Shown: positions 1 through 8,871 of the stretch, one piece after another
Numbering within the stretch: the stretch's first letter is position 1
How the letters are laid out: every line of letters begins with the position of its first letter
Assembly: GCF_038007285.1 (NCBI RefSeq)
Contig: NZ_JBBOWX010000001.1
Location: 4,109,501 to 4,173,500 of the forward strand
Direction: 5' to 3'
Source of the DNA: Sporosarcina sp. FSL K6-3457
Lineage (GTDB): Bacteria > Bacillota > Bacilli > Bacillales_A > Planococcaceae
DNA: 64,000 nt
Notes under the pieces: model-generated
Databases searched by the model: none
The model's input: only the letters and a program-made list of their open reading frames with translations
Told to the model about the DNA's origin: nothing
Translations under genes and position numbers: made by a program

Positions 1-613
1 TTGAGCCAAGCATGAGTGCAATGGTTAGCGGCCAAATAATTTTTCCTGTCGAGATGTAACTAATGGACGCCCCGAAACAACTTGAAAAAATCATAATACG
101 TGACAACCCAACAGCTCTCAGATAAGAGATTTTCATTCTTGCATAGACATACAATGCTAAGGTTCCACTTCCAGGTCCAAAGACGCCGTCGTAAATCCCG
201 ATGCCATACAATGAAGCCGCACTTTTCTTCGTAACACGGAACGACTCACTGCCGTCAAAGTCTGCTTTGCCTAAAAACGAGGTAACAAATGCGAAAGTTA
301 GTAGCACAATCGCAATGATAATCATCCATTCTTCCTTCAAATAGGAGGCAATCACTCCGCCTGTAATTCCCCCAGTTAAGCTAAGCGGGACAACCGTCAA
401 CGCTTCTTTGACAGTGACTTCTTTATTTTTATAAATAACAAAAAAACTTGAAAATGAGCTCACTGTATTGGCTACTTTATTGGCCCCAATTGCAGAGTGA
501 ACAGGCAATCCCATTAGCAGCATCGCCGGCAAACTAATCAATCCTCCTCCCCCTGCTAATGTACCAAGCGTTGTTGCAGCAAAGCCGATGAAATAAAGCA
601 TAATGTATTCCAT
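1..613 (-). CDS. Sulfite exporter TauE/SafE family permease (partial, C-terminus off the window)
   Basis: My translation of the minus strand from an ATG at 611-613 gives MEYIMLYFIGFAATTLGTLA followed by a GGGGLIS glycine run, the typical first helix of TauE/SafE permeases. The second half-repeat (YGIYDGVFGPGSGT) begins near residue 150. The frame stays open to base 2, so the protein continues beyond the window. An AAAGAAGGA ribosome-binding site precedes the ATG. The family exports small anions such as sulfite or sulfoacetate across the cell membrane, but the substrate here cannot be told. It is not close to the TauE gene at 38922. Confidence 0.85.
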   Translation of the reverse strand, partial: MEYIMLYFIGFAATTLGTLAGGGGLISLPAMLLMGLPVHSAIGANKVANTVSSFSSFFVIYKNKEVTVKEALTVVPLSLTGGITGGVIASYLKEEWMIIIAIVLLTFAFVTSFLGKADFDGSESFRVTKKSAASLYGIGIYDGVFGPGSGTLALYVYARMKISYLRAVGLSRIMIFSSCFGASISYISTGKIIWPLTIALMLGS

Positions 614-793
614 AAGACATCCTTCTTTCGGTCAAACTCTCTATATGACTAGCATATTCATCTTTCATCCATAAGTAAATTCGATTGTATGAATGAGAGT
701 CTATTCAGAAAATGAATGCCCTGAATTTTATGATGACAATTTAAATAAAGTTAGTAGGGAGCTTTACTAACTCGATAAGTCAAAGGTCCCAAA

Positions 794-937
794 ATGATCG
801 ATAACTATGCCCAATTGATCGATAACTTCATTGAATTGATTGTTAACCTTCGACAAATGATTGATAACAACTTCGAATTGATCGTTAACTTGCTGCAATT
901 GATCGATAAGTTTCCACTAGCGCTTGTCCCGAGATAA
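794..937 (+). repeat. 21-bp tandem repeat array that is also a 47-codon open frame
   Basis: Six degenerate copies of a 21-bp unit (TGATCGATAAC followed by a variable part ending CAAT/GAAT) lie head to tail. Because 21 is a multiple of three, the array reads as heptapeptides: MIDNYAQ, LIDNFIE, LIVNLRQ, MIDNNFE, LIVNLLQ, LIDKFPL, then a short tail and TAA at 935-937. A weak AAAGGT lies 6 bases before the ATG. It may be a tiny amphipathic peptide gene or a noncoding repeat. I cannot decide which. The rest of the 614-992 gap holds only the terminator at 945-989. Confidence 0.6.
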
Positions 938-944
938 AAAGCTA

Positions 945-989
945 GGGCTGTCCAAAAAGTTAGTGAAAACTCACCTTTCGGACAGCCCC
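945..989 (-). terminator. Rho-independent terminator of the response-regulator/kinase operon
   Basis: Perfect 9-bp arms GGGCTGTCC (945-953) and GGACAGCCC (980-988), followed on the minus strand by TAGCTTTTT, just after the stop codon at 993. Confidence 0.85.
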
Positions 990-992
990 TTC

Positions 993-2108
993 TTATTTAT
1001 ATTCACGATAAAGCTGTTGCATGGTCACTGACGGTTGCAGATTCAGCTCTTGCTGCATCATTTCGACATACCGCTGATAATGGTGATGCAAGGCATGCTT
1101 GTCCCCCATTGCGCCGAGTATATGTACGAGCAACCGATTCGTCTCCTCGTCAAATGCATCACGTGCGATCATTCTTCTCGCAATTTGCAACGCTTCTGGA
1201 TAACGCTCGCAAGCTAACAACCAATTTACAAGGTTATTCGCATAAGACGCGTACAACATATTTATACCTTCACGCTCCGGAGTTGCCCAGGCAAAAGATC
1301 GATTCTCTAATAACTCGCCTAGCATTTGCTTCTCCAGCTCTACAGCAACAGCTTCATTATCATGGTGAATGTTGGCAAGCAGCTCCACCCCCTGCTCAAA
1401 TTGAATAAAATCTACATCTACGTGACTAAGCTCTAATCGATACTTTTCCTGCCCCGAAATCACAATTTCCTTGAACTCATGAATGCTTAATGCTTTTCGA
1501 AGCTGATACACCGCCGTATTCAGATAAGCTTCTGCATTTTTCAAGGGCATATCGGGAAATATATGCTCAATCACATGCATTTTCGCTACGCTTCCACCTC
1601 TATTTACGAGTAAATAGGCAAATAGCTCCTCGCTTTTTTTAGAAATCCATTTCACGACACCTTGCTGTGTACTGCTCGCCTCAAAGCAGCCCAACATTTG
1701 TACTTTTAGACGATTCGCCACCGGGCTATTACTGACAACCGAAGAACCTTGACGTTTGCTAACCGCCCGCTCAATTGTTTGAGCCAGTCTTTTTTTAGAA
1801 ATGGGCTTCACCATATAATCTAATGGATAGACATCATATGCATGGATTGCGTAATCTACGTGTGAAGTTGTAAACACAATATCAAGTTCAATATGATTGA
1901 ACCGCAATTTACGAGCGAGTTCTATCCCATCGTCACTCCCGATTTGAATATCAAAAAATGCAAGGTCTACATCATGATTACAGAGAAAGGTAAATGCCTC
2001 TTCCGCCTGCTGAAAACTGCCGACAAGCTCAACACCTTCTATACCAGACAGCATTCGTTTCATAGTCAACAACATAATAGGCTCATCATCTACGAGTAGA
2101 ACTTTCAT
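993..2108 (-). CDS. Response regulator with SARP/BTAD-type output domain
   Basis: A 371-residue cytoplasmic regulator. The receiver domain (about 1-120) has the acidic pair D7/D8, phospho-acceptor D53 and the conserved YMVKP lysine. It is followed by a winged-helix DNA-binding domain (about 133-230, RLKVQMLGCFEA start, with LNTAVYQLRKAL as likely recognition helix) and a helical bacterial transcriptional activator domain (about 240-371). This matches SARP-like regulators fused to a receiver. Its ATG overlaps the end of the upstream sensor kinase by 4 bases, so the two are co-translated. SARP proteins bind direct repeats one helical turn apart next to the -10, and such repeats occur upstream of this operon (3904-3934) and of two neighbouring surface-protein genes, so autoregulation is likely. 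Confidence 0.93.
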   Translation of the reverse strand: MKVLLVDDEPIMLLTMKRMLSGIEGVELVGSFQQAEEAFTFLCNHDVDLAFFDIQIGSDDGIELARKLRFNHIELDIVFTTSHVDYAIHAYDVYPLDYMVKPISKKRLAQTIERAVSKRQGSSVVSNSPVANRLKVQMLGCFEASSTQQGVVKWISKKSEELFAYLLVNRGGSVAKMHVIEHIFPDMPLKNAEAYLNTAVYQLRKALSIHEFKEIVISGQEKYRLELSHVDVDFIQFEQGVELLANIHHDNEAVAVELEKQMLGELLENRSFAWATPEREGINMLYASYANNLVNWLLACERYPEALQIARRMIARDAFDEETNRLLVHILGAMGDKHALHHHYQRYVEMMQQELNLQPSVTMQQLYREYK

Positions 2109-3838
2109 AGCTCAGCTCCCCCTCTCATCGTAAAATAGAACACACTCCCTTGCCCTACTGCACTTTCAGCCCATATACTCTCTCCACTTAACTGGACGAA
2201 CTGCTTACTAACAAGCAAACCAAGCCCTGCCCCCTGCTCGCCCGAAGTTCCTACGGAAGAATGGAGTTGATTTTCAACAAATAGGCGCTCTACCTGCTCA
2301 CTATCCATACCCATTCCGTTATCACGAACAGAGACTATGACCATTTTCCCGGATAGTTGAGCATGCATATGTATAGAACCGCCTATCTGCGTGAATTTAA
2401 TCGCATTGGATAACAAATTCCTGACGACCAATAATACAACTTCTCGATCAGCATAGACGTGAGTCCCAATTGGAATATCATTATGTATATGTAAATGCTT
2501 AGCCTCACTATTGATTTGTAGCAACTGACAGCATTCCTCTACAGCCTCTGATAACTCTAGTAATCGCGGGCGAAGCACAACATCCTCTCGCTGACCGCGG
2601 AACCATTCGAGTAAATTAGTAGACATGCCAAGTGTATGACGTATCTGTTCACCCAGCTTCGCAATAATCTCCTGATGCTCAGCACCAAAGCTATCCAAAT
2701 CCTCTTCTAGCAACTCCACCAATTGAAATTGCATTGCCAAAGGACTGCGGATATCATGTGAAACAATGGTGAAAAGTTGGTCCTTCAGCCTGTTCAGCTG
2801 CGCAATCTTCTCCAGTTGACACCGTTGCTCTGTTATATCAAAAACGAGCGACACACTGCCCTGCCTTTGTTTACCTTCCGTACCCAAAGGATAGACATTG
2901 ACACGATAGACTTTTCTTTCGTCATTCGACCAGGTCTCAATCTCTACACTACCTTGCTCTACGGACTGCGATAAGTCACACCACTCCGGCCATTTCTCTA
3001 ATAACGCTGTTACAGGTCTATCATAAAAATCAGCGTAACCTAGTTCAGCAAAGAAGTTAATCACTTTTTTATTGCCATCAACGACCTGCCCAGAATCATT
3101 GACAATGAGCATACCCTCTTGAAACGTATCGAATACAACATCCTTAGCAATCGGCACAATCGAAAAGAGTTTGTATCTAAAGGTAATTAACAGCATCAAC
3201 ATACCTGTCATACCACATAAAATCGATAATGGTCCCAACCACGGCGACCAGTGAGGCTGATAAAATCGAAGCACCTCCAGCACAAGTGGCAATGAGGCCA
3301 ACAATAAAACCCACATGCCCGGTTTACGCAGGTCTTTCCGCATTGTTTTCATATATTTGAACATAAAATAAAGGCAGACAGCTAAACTACTGTAACAAAA
3401 AATATTAAAAACACTTGCATAGATTGTCCTCGTTGTTACCAATTGCCCATCATATAGTTCAACTGTGTTATAAACGATATGCAAATAAGGATCAAACCAG
3501 ATTAGTAACGCCCAGGGGATGAAGAGCGAAAACAACGCCAGTTTCCATTTGCGCCTGATAACTTTTTGATGCCTGATTAATCCATAGACGAATAAAATAA
3601 AGAATGGAACCATTAAAGTAAGTCCAGTTTGCTGCATAGCACGAAAAATATACTTATACTGCAATAGTTCACTATTTTTCTCCAAGATGACGCTAATCGC
3701 ATACACAATACGGCAGCCAACCAAGCCCATGAGGTAAATAAATCCCGGCTTTTCTCTAAAACGATATAAAGCAAAAAAAATGATGCTCATCATGATAATT
3801 GAAATCATCATCAAAATCAGCTCAACACTGAAAACCAT
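2105..3838 (-). CDS. Membrane sensor histidine kinase, 7TM-PAS-HisKA-HATPase
   Basis: A 577-residue kinase and the cognate sensor of the overlapping response regulator. Residues 1-225 form seven hydrophobic segments (HisKA_7TM-type N-terminus). A PAS domain follows (about 232-340), then a dimerisation/phospho-acceptor helix with H361 in the IVSHDIRSP box. The ATP-binding domain has an N box (NLLSNAIKF), a G1 box (DNGMGMD) and a G2 box (GAGLGL). The start is fixed by AAGGAGG 7 bases before the ATG. The ligand is unknown. An 11-bp-period direct repeat with a -10-like hexamer lies 66-96 bases upstream, suggesting control by its own partner regulator. Confidence 0.93.
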   Translation of the reverse strand: MVFSVELILMMISIIMMSIIFFALYRFREKPGFIYLMGLVGCRIVYAISVILEKNSELLQYKYIFRAMQQTGLTLMVPFFILFVYGLIRHQKVIRRKWKLALFSLFIPWALLIWFDPYLHIVYNTVELYDGQLVTTRTIYASVFNIFCYSSLAVCLYFMFKYMKTMRKDLRKPGMWVLLLASLPLVLEVLRFYQPHWSPWLGPLSILCGMTGMLMLLITFRYKLFSIVPIAKDVVFDTFQEGMLIVNDSGQVVDGNKKVINFFAELGYADFYDRPVTALLEKWPEWCDLSQSVEQGSVEIETWSNDERKVYRVNVYPLGTEGKQRQGSVSLVFDITEQRCQLEKIAQLNRLKDQLFTIVSHDIRSPLAMQFQLVELLEEDLDSFGAEHQEIIAKLGEQIRHTLGMSTNLLEWFRGQREDVVLRPRLLELSEAVEECCQLLQINSEAKHLHIHNDIPIGTHVYADREVVLLVVRNLLSNAIKFTQIGGSIHMHAQLSGKMVIVSVRDNGMGMDSEQVERLFVENQLHSSVGTSGEQGAGLGLLVSKQFVQLSGESIWAESAVGQGSVFYFTMRGGAEL

Positions 3839-3903
3839 GGAGGAACCTCCTTCTCGTCCTGTATATAAAACCGTTCAAATAGAAGTCTCTTTAAAATAAA
3901 TAC

Positions 3904-3934
3904 TACCATATGCAAATGAAAGAAAAATGAAAGA
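3904..3934 (-). promoter_or_regulatory. Predicted SARP-type operator/promoter, copy A (sensor kinase/regulator operon)
   Basis: On the minus strand TCTTTCA (3934-3928), 4 bases, TCTTTCA (3923-3917), 6 bases, then TATGGT (3910-3905). The repeat period is 11 bp. The same layout recurs at 7426-7455 and 8281-8310. The terminator of the preceding surface gene ends immediately upstream. Confidence 0.7.
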
Positions 3935-3937
3935 ATA

Positions 3938-3979
3938 CAAAAAACACCTACAAAGCCTTTTAAAACAACTTTGTAGGTG
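3938..3979 (-). terminator. Terminator of the GLUG surface-protein gene
   Basis: Perfect 11-bp arms CACCTACAAAG (3945-3955) and CTTTGTAGGTG (3969-3979) with a T run on the minus strand (3944-3938), 27 bases after the stop codon. Confidence 0.9.
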
Positions 3980-4005
3980 AGTTATATTGATCTACTGCAC
4001 TTTCC

Positions 4006-7000
4006 TTATTGGACAGTGAAAATCATTTTAATCGGTTCTTTCAATTCTTTTCCGCTTATATCTTTCAATTTCCCCATGATATAAAGCTTGTAAGTTCCAG
4101 GGGCGTAGCCATTCACAGGGGCTTGGATAATAATGTCTGTACCTTCGCTCGTGAAAATGACCGGCATACTGTTCCCTTTTTCATCATATAGGAGTAGTGC
4201 GCCTCCTACCGTCGATTCATCAATTTCCGCCGAAAACTTGACAGTCCATGTTTTATCACTTGGGAATGTACCTTCCTTGACGATCACTTTATACGTTTCA
4301 TCGATTTCAGGTTCATCTACTGCTTTGACAGTGAAAATCATTTTAATGGGTTCTTGCAATGCTTGTCCGCTTATATCTTTCAACTGACTTGTGACATAAA
4401 GCGTGTATACCCCTTGTGCATAGCCTCCTGCAGGTGGGTAGATGAATATAGTATTGCCATTGCTTGTGAAAGTGACGGGTACCTGATCGCCTTCTGCGTC
4501 AACAATATACAAAGCATCTTGTACAATTGAGGCATCCACTGCATTTGACAACTTGACCGTCCATACTTTTGCCGTCTCAAATGTACCTTCTGTCTTAATG
4601 ATTTTATAAGGTTTACCCGTTCCTGGTTCAAGTTCTGGTGTTGGGTCAGGATTCGGATTTTTAGTAATTAGTAGCTTATTGCTGACTACTAAATTATTAT
4701 CACTTGTCAGCGCATCCCTATGAATCATCAGCCCAAAGTCAAGATCCTCTTCTAATTTTGTACCGTCAAAGGCGAAAGTGATTTCAGCTTTCCATGGACT
4801 CAGGCGTTTTACTTCACTCACGGTTAATCCTTTCGGAGCATTTTGCAATCCAAAATACTCGGGTAGTAAGGAAGTTACAAAGTTCGTGTCTGAAACAGTG
4901 ATGGTAATTTTACTACCATCTAGTTGTTCTTCGCTCAACGGTTGATCCACTTTCATATCCGCTTGGATATTGGGTGTAGGCGTTGGTGGCGGGTTATATA
5001 TGACTACCCATTTTGCATATAAAGTTGTGTCTGCCACAATACTTGTCCCAAAATCCCACGGCGTCTTAAAGTCGGGTTCCTTATACCAACCATCAAACCT
5101 ATGACCCGCTTTTTTTGGGGCTGTCGGCACCGTCGCTGTTTCACCGGACACAACTTCTTCACGACTCACTTCTACGCCATCGGACACGAAAAACAGTGTA
5201 TGTTTCGTTACAGGTATCGTTGCAGCTTGAATCGTCACCGTGTATGTTTTCTCCCCCCCGTCCTCTGCTGTCACTACAATTGGGATTGTAGTAGATTGTC
5301 CTACCGTAAGCGTAATGGTATCCGATGTTGTTGCACTTCCGTTAACTGTAACAGTTGCATTAGAATCCGTCGGAATCGCCGTTACATCGAGAGAGGAAAC
5401 GGTGTTATCCACACTCACGGTATAATCATCTTCGTTAAGGGTAAATGCTGGACTCAGCACACCTTCACTTACTGTTAAACTTTTTAACGTGGCGTCGTTG
5501 GAACCTGCACGTGTCACGGTAATCGTATAGGTCTTTGTGGTGACCCCATCTGCTGCTGTCACCACGACAGGAATAACATTACTTCCAACAGTTAAGTTTA
5601 CATCCTGTGCCAATGTACTTATTAATGCCGAGGCCATTCCTGATATTTCCACCTTCGCAAGAGGATCATCAGCTGTAGCAATCACTGTGAGAGATGCAAT
5701 ATCATTGCCTACATTCAAAATAAATGTATCCTCCGTTGGTGAGAAAGACGGACTCAACGTTCCTGGGCTAACAGTTAACTCACTTAAATCAGCATTACTA
5801 GACAGTACGTCGAAAGCTACAAACCTTTCATAGGACACTTTCCCCGCCGAATCTTCTGCCATCACATTAACCGTATAGTTTCCTCCAGGAAATTTCGTCT
5901 CATCCAGCATCACAGAAAAGCTGTATGGCTCATACCCCCCTGTCGCGGCAGCAAATTTTTGAGAACCACTAGCAATCAGCTGATGTGCGTCATCCAAAAT
6001 TTCATAATGAACGGTTACCTCTTGTCCAATACTTCCATCTCTCATTTCTCCAGTAACCGTTAATATACTACCTTGTTGATATGGCGTTGGCGACAAATCA
6101 TCTACTCGCACAACAGGCGCAAAAACACGTAGATAAGGATATGAATGCCCCTCATTAATCCCCCATGTTTCCACAAAATCAAAGCCAACAAAGGAGGCTT
6201 GCTGTTTCATCTCACTCTCCGTCAAACCTACAGATGAATCCGTTCCTATTGCCGCAGCAGGTAAAGATGAATTAGCAGTTTTGTTCCAGTAAGAACTAAC
6301 AGAACCGTAAGAAGTACCAGCAAATGCACCCATATTTGTTCCGCCGCTTACCTTACCTACGGCAAAATTATTGTGAACAGGCTTTTGCACTATCCCGAAC
6401 AAGCCGCCTCCATACTGACTATTAACCTGTACATCACCAGTCGCATAACTATTACGGATTCCGCTGATGTTATAGCCGGCCCCTGTTAAACCACCAACTT
6501 GCCAATAACCCCTTACATTGCCAGTTGCATAGCTTTTTTCAATTAAAGTGTTATGATCTAGAAACCCAACCAAACCTCCGACATCCTGAACGTTCGTTGT
6601 TACATGAACAGTTGAATAACTGTTGCTAATTTGTGAGCCATCATCATAGAGTAAGCCGATTAAGCCTCCGACTCTTTTAGAGTTATTAGAGTTATGAGAA
6701 GGTACCGTTATTTCAAGGTTACCCGAGGTATAGTTATTGATAAATGTTCCACTCCCTCTGCCCACAAGACCACCGACATCGCTGACAGTACTGGCACTAC
6801 TTTTAATATCAATTTTCTCCAAGCCTACGTTTTGAATAGTCGATTGACTTGTATAGCCAAATAAGCCTATATTGGCTGATGCTGTACTGTTAATAACTAG
6901 ACCCGTAATCCGATAATGATTGCCATCAAATGTCCCTTCAAATGGCGTGCTAGATGTCCCAATCGGTTCCCATCCTGAATCCAACGAATAGTCAGATAAA

Positions 7001-7197
7001 TCAATATCCGCTCCTTGGATATAATGTGCATCAAGGTTATTTCGTACACGATTCAAATCATCAGCCGTCAATACAACATACGGATCTCCAGACACTCCAG
7101 AACCACTAGTAAATGCTTGTACCGGTGAAGAAAATACACTTATCCAAAATCCTATAACAAGAAGTGCCGGTAAAACGAGTAACGTGATCTTTTTCAT
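4006..7197 (-). CDS. Secreted multidomain surface protein (GLUG, cadherin-like, InlB-type and SbsA-like repeats)
   Basis: About 1063 residues from the ATG at 7197, chosen because GGGGAG lies 7 bases upstream and it begins a clear signal peptide (MKKITLLVLPALLV, cleavage likely after VQA). An in-frame ATG 11 codons earlier lacks a ribosome-binding site. Order: GLUG motif repeats (VGGLVG and variants, about 105-330); an Ig-like segment; two cadherin-like beta-sandwich repeats (about 475-660, each with LTVS.G.LSP.F and KTYTITVTRA-like ends); one InlB/Flg_new module (HRFDGWYKEPDF to LYAKW); and two SbsA-type Ig-like repeats at the C-terminus (GTF...TWTVKFS...IKMIFTV). No LPXTG or SLH anchor is seen. 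Likely role: surface adhesion or carbohydrate binding. Predicted target of the adjacent two-component system. Confidence 0.88.
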   Translation of the reverse strand: MKKITLLVLPALLVIGFWISVFSSPVQAFTSGSGVSGDPYVVLTADDLNRVRNNLDAHYIQGADIDLSDYSLDSGWEPIGTSSTPFEGTFDGNHYRITGLVINSTASANIGLFGYTSQSTIQNVGLEKIDIKSSASTVSDVGGLVGRGSGTFINNYTSGNLEITVPSHNSNNSKRVGGLIGLLYDDGSQISNSYSTVHVTTNVQDVGGLVGFLDHNTLIEKSYATGNVRGYWQVGGLTGAGYNISGIRNSYATGDVQVNSQYGGGLFGIVQKPVHNNFAVGKVSGGTNMGAFAGTSYGSVSSYWNKTANSSLPAAAIGTDSSVGLTESEMKQQASFVGFDFVETWGINEGHSYPYLRVFAPVVRVDDLSPTPYQQGSILTVTGEMRDGSIGQEVTVHYEILDDAHQLIASGSQKFAAATGGYEPYSFSVMLDETKFPGGNYTVNVMAEDSAGKVSYERFVAFDVLSSNADLSELTVSPGTLSPSFSPTEDTFILNVGNDIASLTVIATADDPLAKVEISGMASALISTLAQDVNLTVGSNVIPVVVTAADGVTTKTYTITVTRAGSNDATLKSLTVSEGVLSPAFTLNEDDYTVSVDNTVSSLDVTAIPTDSNATVTVNGSATTSDTITLTVGQSTTIPIVVTAEDGGEKTYTVTIQAATIPVTKHTLFFVSDGVEVSREEVVSGETATVPTAPKKAGHRFDGWYKEPDFKTPWDFGTSIVADTTLYAKWVVIYNPPPTPTPNIQADMKVDQPLSEEQLDGSKITITVSDTNFVTSLLPEYFGLQNAPKGLTVSEVKRLSPWKAEITFAFDGTKLEEDLDFGLMIHRDALTSDNNLVVSNKLLITKNPNPDPTPELEPGTGKPYKIIKTEGTFETAKVWTVKLSNAVDASIVQDALYIVDAEGDQVPVTFTSNGNTIFIYPPAGGYAQGVYTLYVTSQLKDISGQALQEPIKMIFTVKAVDEPEIDETYKVIVKEGTFPSDKTWTVKFSAEIDESTVGGALLLYDEKGNSMPVIFTSEGTDIIIQAPVNGYAPGTYKLYIMGKLKDISGKELKEPIKMIFTVQ

Positions 7198-7425
7198 ATT
7201 ATTTCTCCCCTTCCATATTACGGTCATCAAAACACCTTTCTACTCACATGTTTACATTGAAGGCTACTTCAACATCGGTTTGTACAATCTCAAAAGTTCT
7301 GCCCAATATCACATAGGACTTGAATATACTCAACTCATCTTCTTTCACTTCTCCATTGACAGCACATCTGCACTCATGTGCGAAAAATTCCACCATAGTA
7401 AACTCGTTCCTTCAAATGATAGGCT

Positions 7426-7455
7426 ACCATATACAAATGAAAGAAATCTGAAAGA
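7426..7455 (-). promoter_or_regulatory. Predicted SARP-type operator/promoter, copy B (GLUG surface protein)
   Basis: TCTTTCA (7455-7449), 4 bases, TCTTTCA (7444-7438), 6 bases, TATGGT (7431-7426) on the minus strand, 230 bases before the surface-protein start. Spacing is identical to copies A and C although the bases between differ. The rest of 7198-7489 shows no gene. Confidence 0.7.
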
Positions 7456-7489
7456 AACCAATAAGTGCCAAACACCAACCGATAGAATT

Positions 7490-8224
7490 CTACAATCTGG
7501 CAAGGTAGCGAAGAGAGCCTTTCGTCCGGTTGGAGAAAGACTCCTCCCCAATAGATGGTGTACTCCCGAATATCACTCTTGTTATGCCGTTTTCACAAAA
7601 TGCAAAATCACCTATCGTTGCCACATTTGCAGGTATTTCTAACTCCTTAAGCTTATTTCCATAAAATGCAGCATATCCAATCGAAATCACACTTAATGGA
7701 ATTTTTATTGCTGTTAGCTCATTAAATGAAAATGCCGAGATTCCAATTGAAGTCAAATTCGATGATGCTCCGATTGCTACTTCTATTAGCCTGTTATTGC
7801 AAAATGCGGCTTTTCCAATTGATACCACGCTGGATGGGATTTTCACACTCGTTAACTTATTATTACAAAATGCTGAATCACCAATCGAAATCAAACCTGA
7901 TGATACTTCCATCTTCATTTCCATTAATTCATTAGCTGCAAATGCTGAATCGCCAATGGACATTACGCTTGCTGGGATTTCCACTCTCGTTAATTCATTA
8001 CCGTAAAAAGCCATATGCCCAATCGTTAGCACACCATCAGGAATGGTGACACTCGTTAACCCTCTATACCAAAACACTTCTGCACCAATCGCCGTCACAG
8101 CCATTCCACCTAACTTATCCGGAATGATCACAACCTTTGGTGCAGTATCCGAATAGCCCATAATGGTGACAGTATCATCCCCATTGTCAGACCAGGTATA
8201 ATCACTTATCCACTTCGCATACAA
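7490..8224 (-). pseudogene. Truncated leucine-rich-repeat (BspA/LRR_5-type) surface protein fragment
   Basis: About 244 codons made of 23-residue LRR_5 units (for example VEIPASVMSIGDSAFAANEL) ending at a TAA at 7490. The frame can be read back from the TTG at 8224 through VDWIDFNGGGEVTLYAKW, the end of an InlB-type repeat, to a TAA near 8252. The N-terminal half and signal peptide are missing, so this looks like the tail of a larger secreted protein that lost its 5' part. A GGAGGGG 8 bases before the TTG could still allow translation, but the product would lack export signals. The predicted operator at 8281-8310 is intact upstream. Confidence 0.7.
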
Positions 8225-8280
8225 CGTGACTTCCCCTCCCCCATTGAAATCAATCCAATCAACACATTAAAAGGAATGCT

Positions 8281-8310
8281 AACATATGACAATGAAAGAA
8301 AAATGAAAGA
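8281..8310 (-). promoter_or_regulatory. Predicted SARP-type operator/promoter, copy C (LRR fragment)
   Basis: TCTTTCA (8310-8304), 4 bases, TCTTTCA (8299-8293), 6 bases, TATGTT (8286-8281) on the minus strand, about 57 bases before the TTG of the LRR fragment. Confidence 0.65.
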
Positions 8311-8349
8311 TACGGAATACACTGTGTATTACAACTACCTATAGTACTG

Positions 8350-8630
8350 ACATTCGACAAAACGAACGGCACGATTAGTATTCCCACACAAGGATTAAGT
8401 GACTATGCACTCACAAACGTGGTATTAAATGACACGGATATATTTTTCCAGATCGATATTCAAGGGCAGCGTAAGATAACATCACAGGGACATTCACACA
8501 ACAGGGACAATCCTTCCCCTTCGAATTAACAAAAGGCAATCCAGGTTTACCGTTAGCGCAAGAGTTGATGGATGGGATTGTTGGGTTTTTGAAGGGTTTA
8601 CAACACGGTGATAATAGTTATAACACGTAA
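8350..8630 (+). pseudogene. Remnant of a hydrolase N-terminal domain
   Basis: One frame reads TFDKTNGTISIPTQGLSDYA and then FFQIDIQGQRKI. After a frame change the sequence reads ITGTFTQQGQSFPFELTKGN and runs to a TAA at 8628. From memory this order (GTI.IP.QGL, IQGQ, GTFTQQGQ.FPFEL) resembles the N-terminal domain preceding some secreted Bacillaceae alpha/beta hydrolases. There is no start codon, and the frame is broken near 8490. Apart from operator copy C and the terminator at 8687, the 8225-8871 gap holds nothing else I can support. Confidence 0.5.
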
Positions 8631-8686
8631 AATTATTGATGCTACTAGTTCTAAATTTATATAAAGATAGATTGAAGTCATCCTGT

Positions 8687-8719
8687 AAAAGGTTAGACCT
8701 CTCACTGTCCGACCTTTTT
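8687..8719 (+). terminator. Rho-independent terminator
   Basis: Arms AAAAGGTTAGAC (8687-8698) and GTCCGACCTTTT (8707-8718) with one mismatch, followed by a T run. It probably ended the decayed hydrolase gene. Confidence 0.65.
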
Positions 8720-8871
8720 AACTACTATCCCACTTCAACCAATTATGCCACCTAATTTATCAATAAAACTCTTACAGTGTGAAAGCTTTACATTCCTAAC
8801 CACTCAGTCATAACTATCCTCCGTCAGCCATATAGTTAGGCTATATTAGTTGATAGATAGAGGAGGATATC

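Noticed and set aside
794..937. CRISPR array
   Set aside because: Units are contiguous 21-mers without unique spacers, and no cas genes are present.
5101..5833. Plus-strand frames up to 125 codons opposite the surface-protein gene
   Set aside because: Composition is the antisense of repeat-rich beta-sandwich domains; no translation signals.
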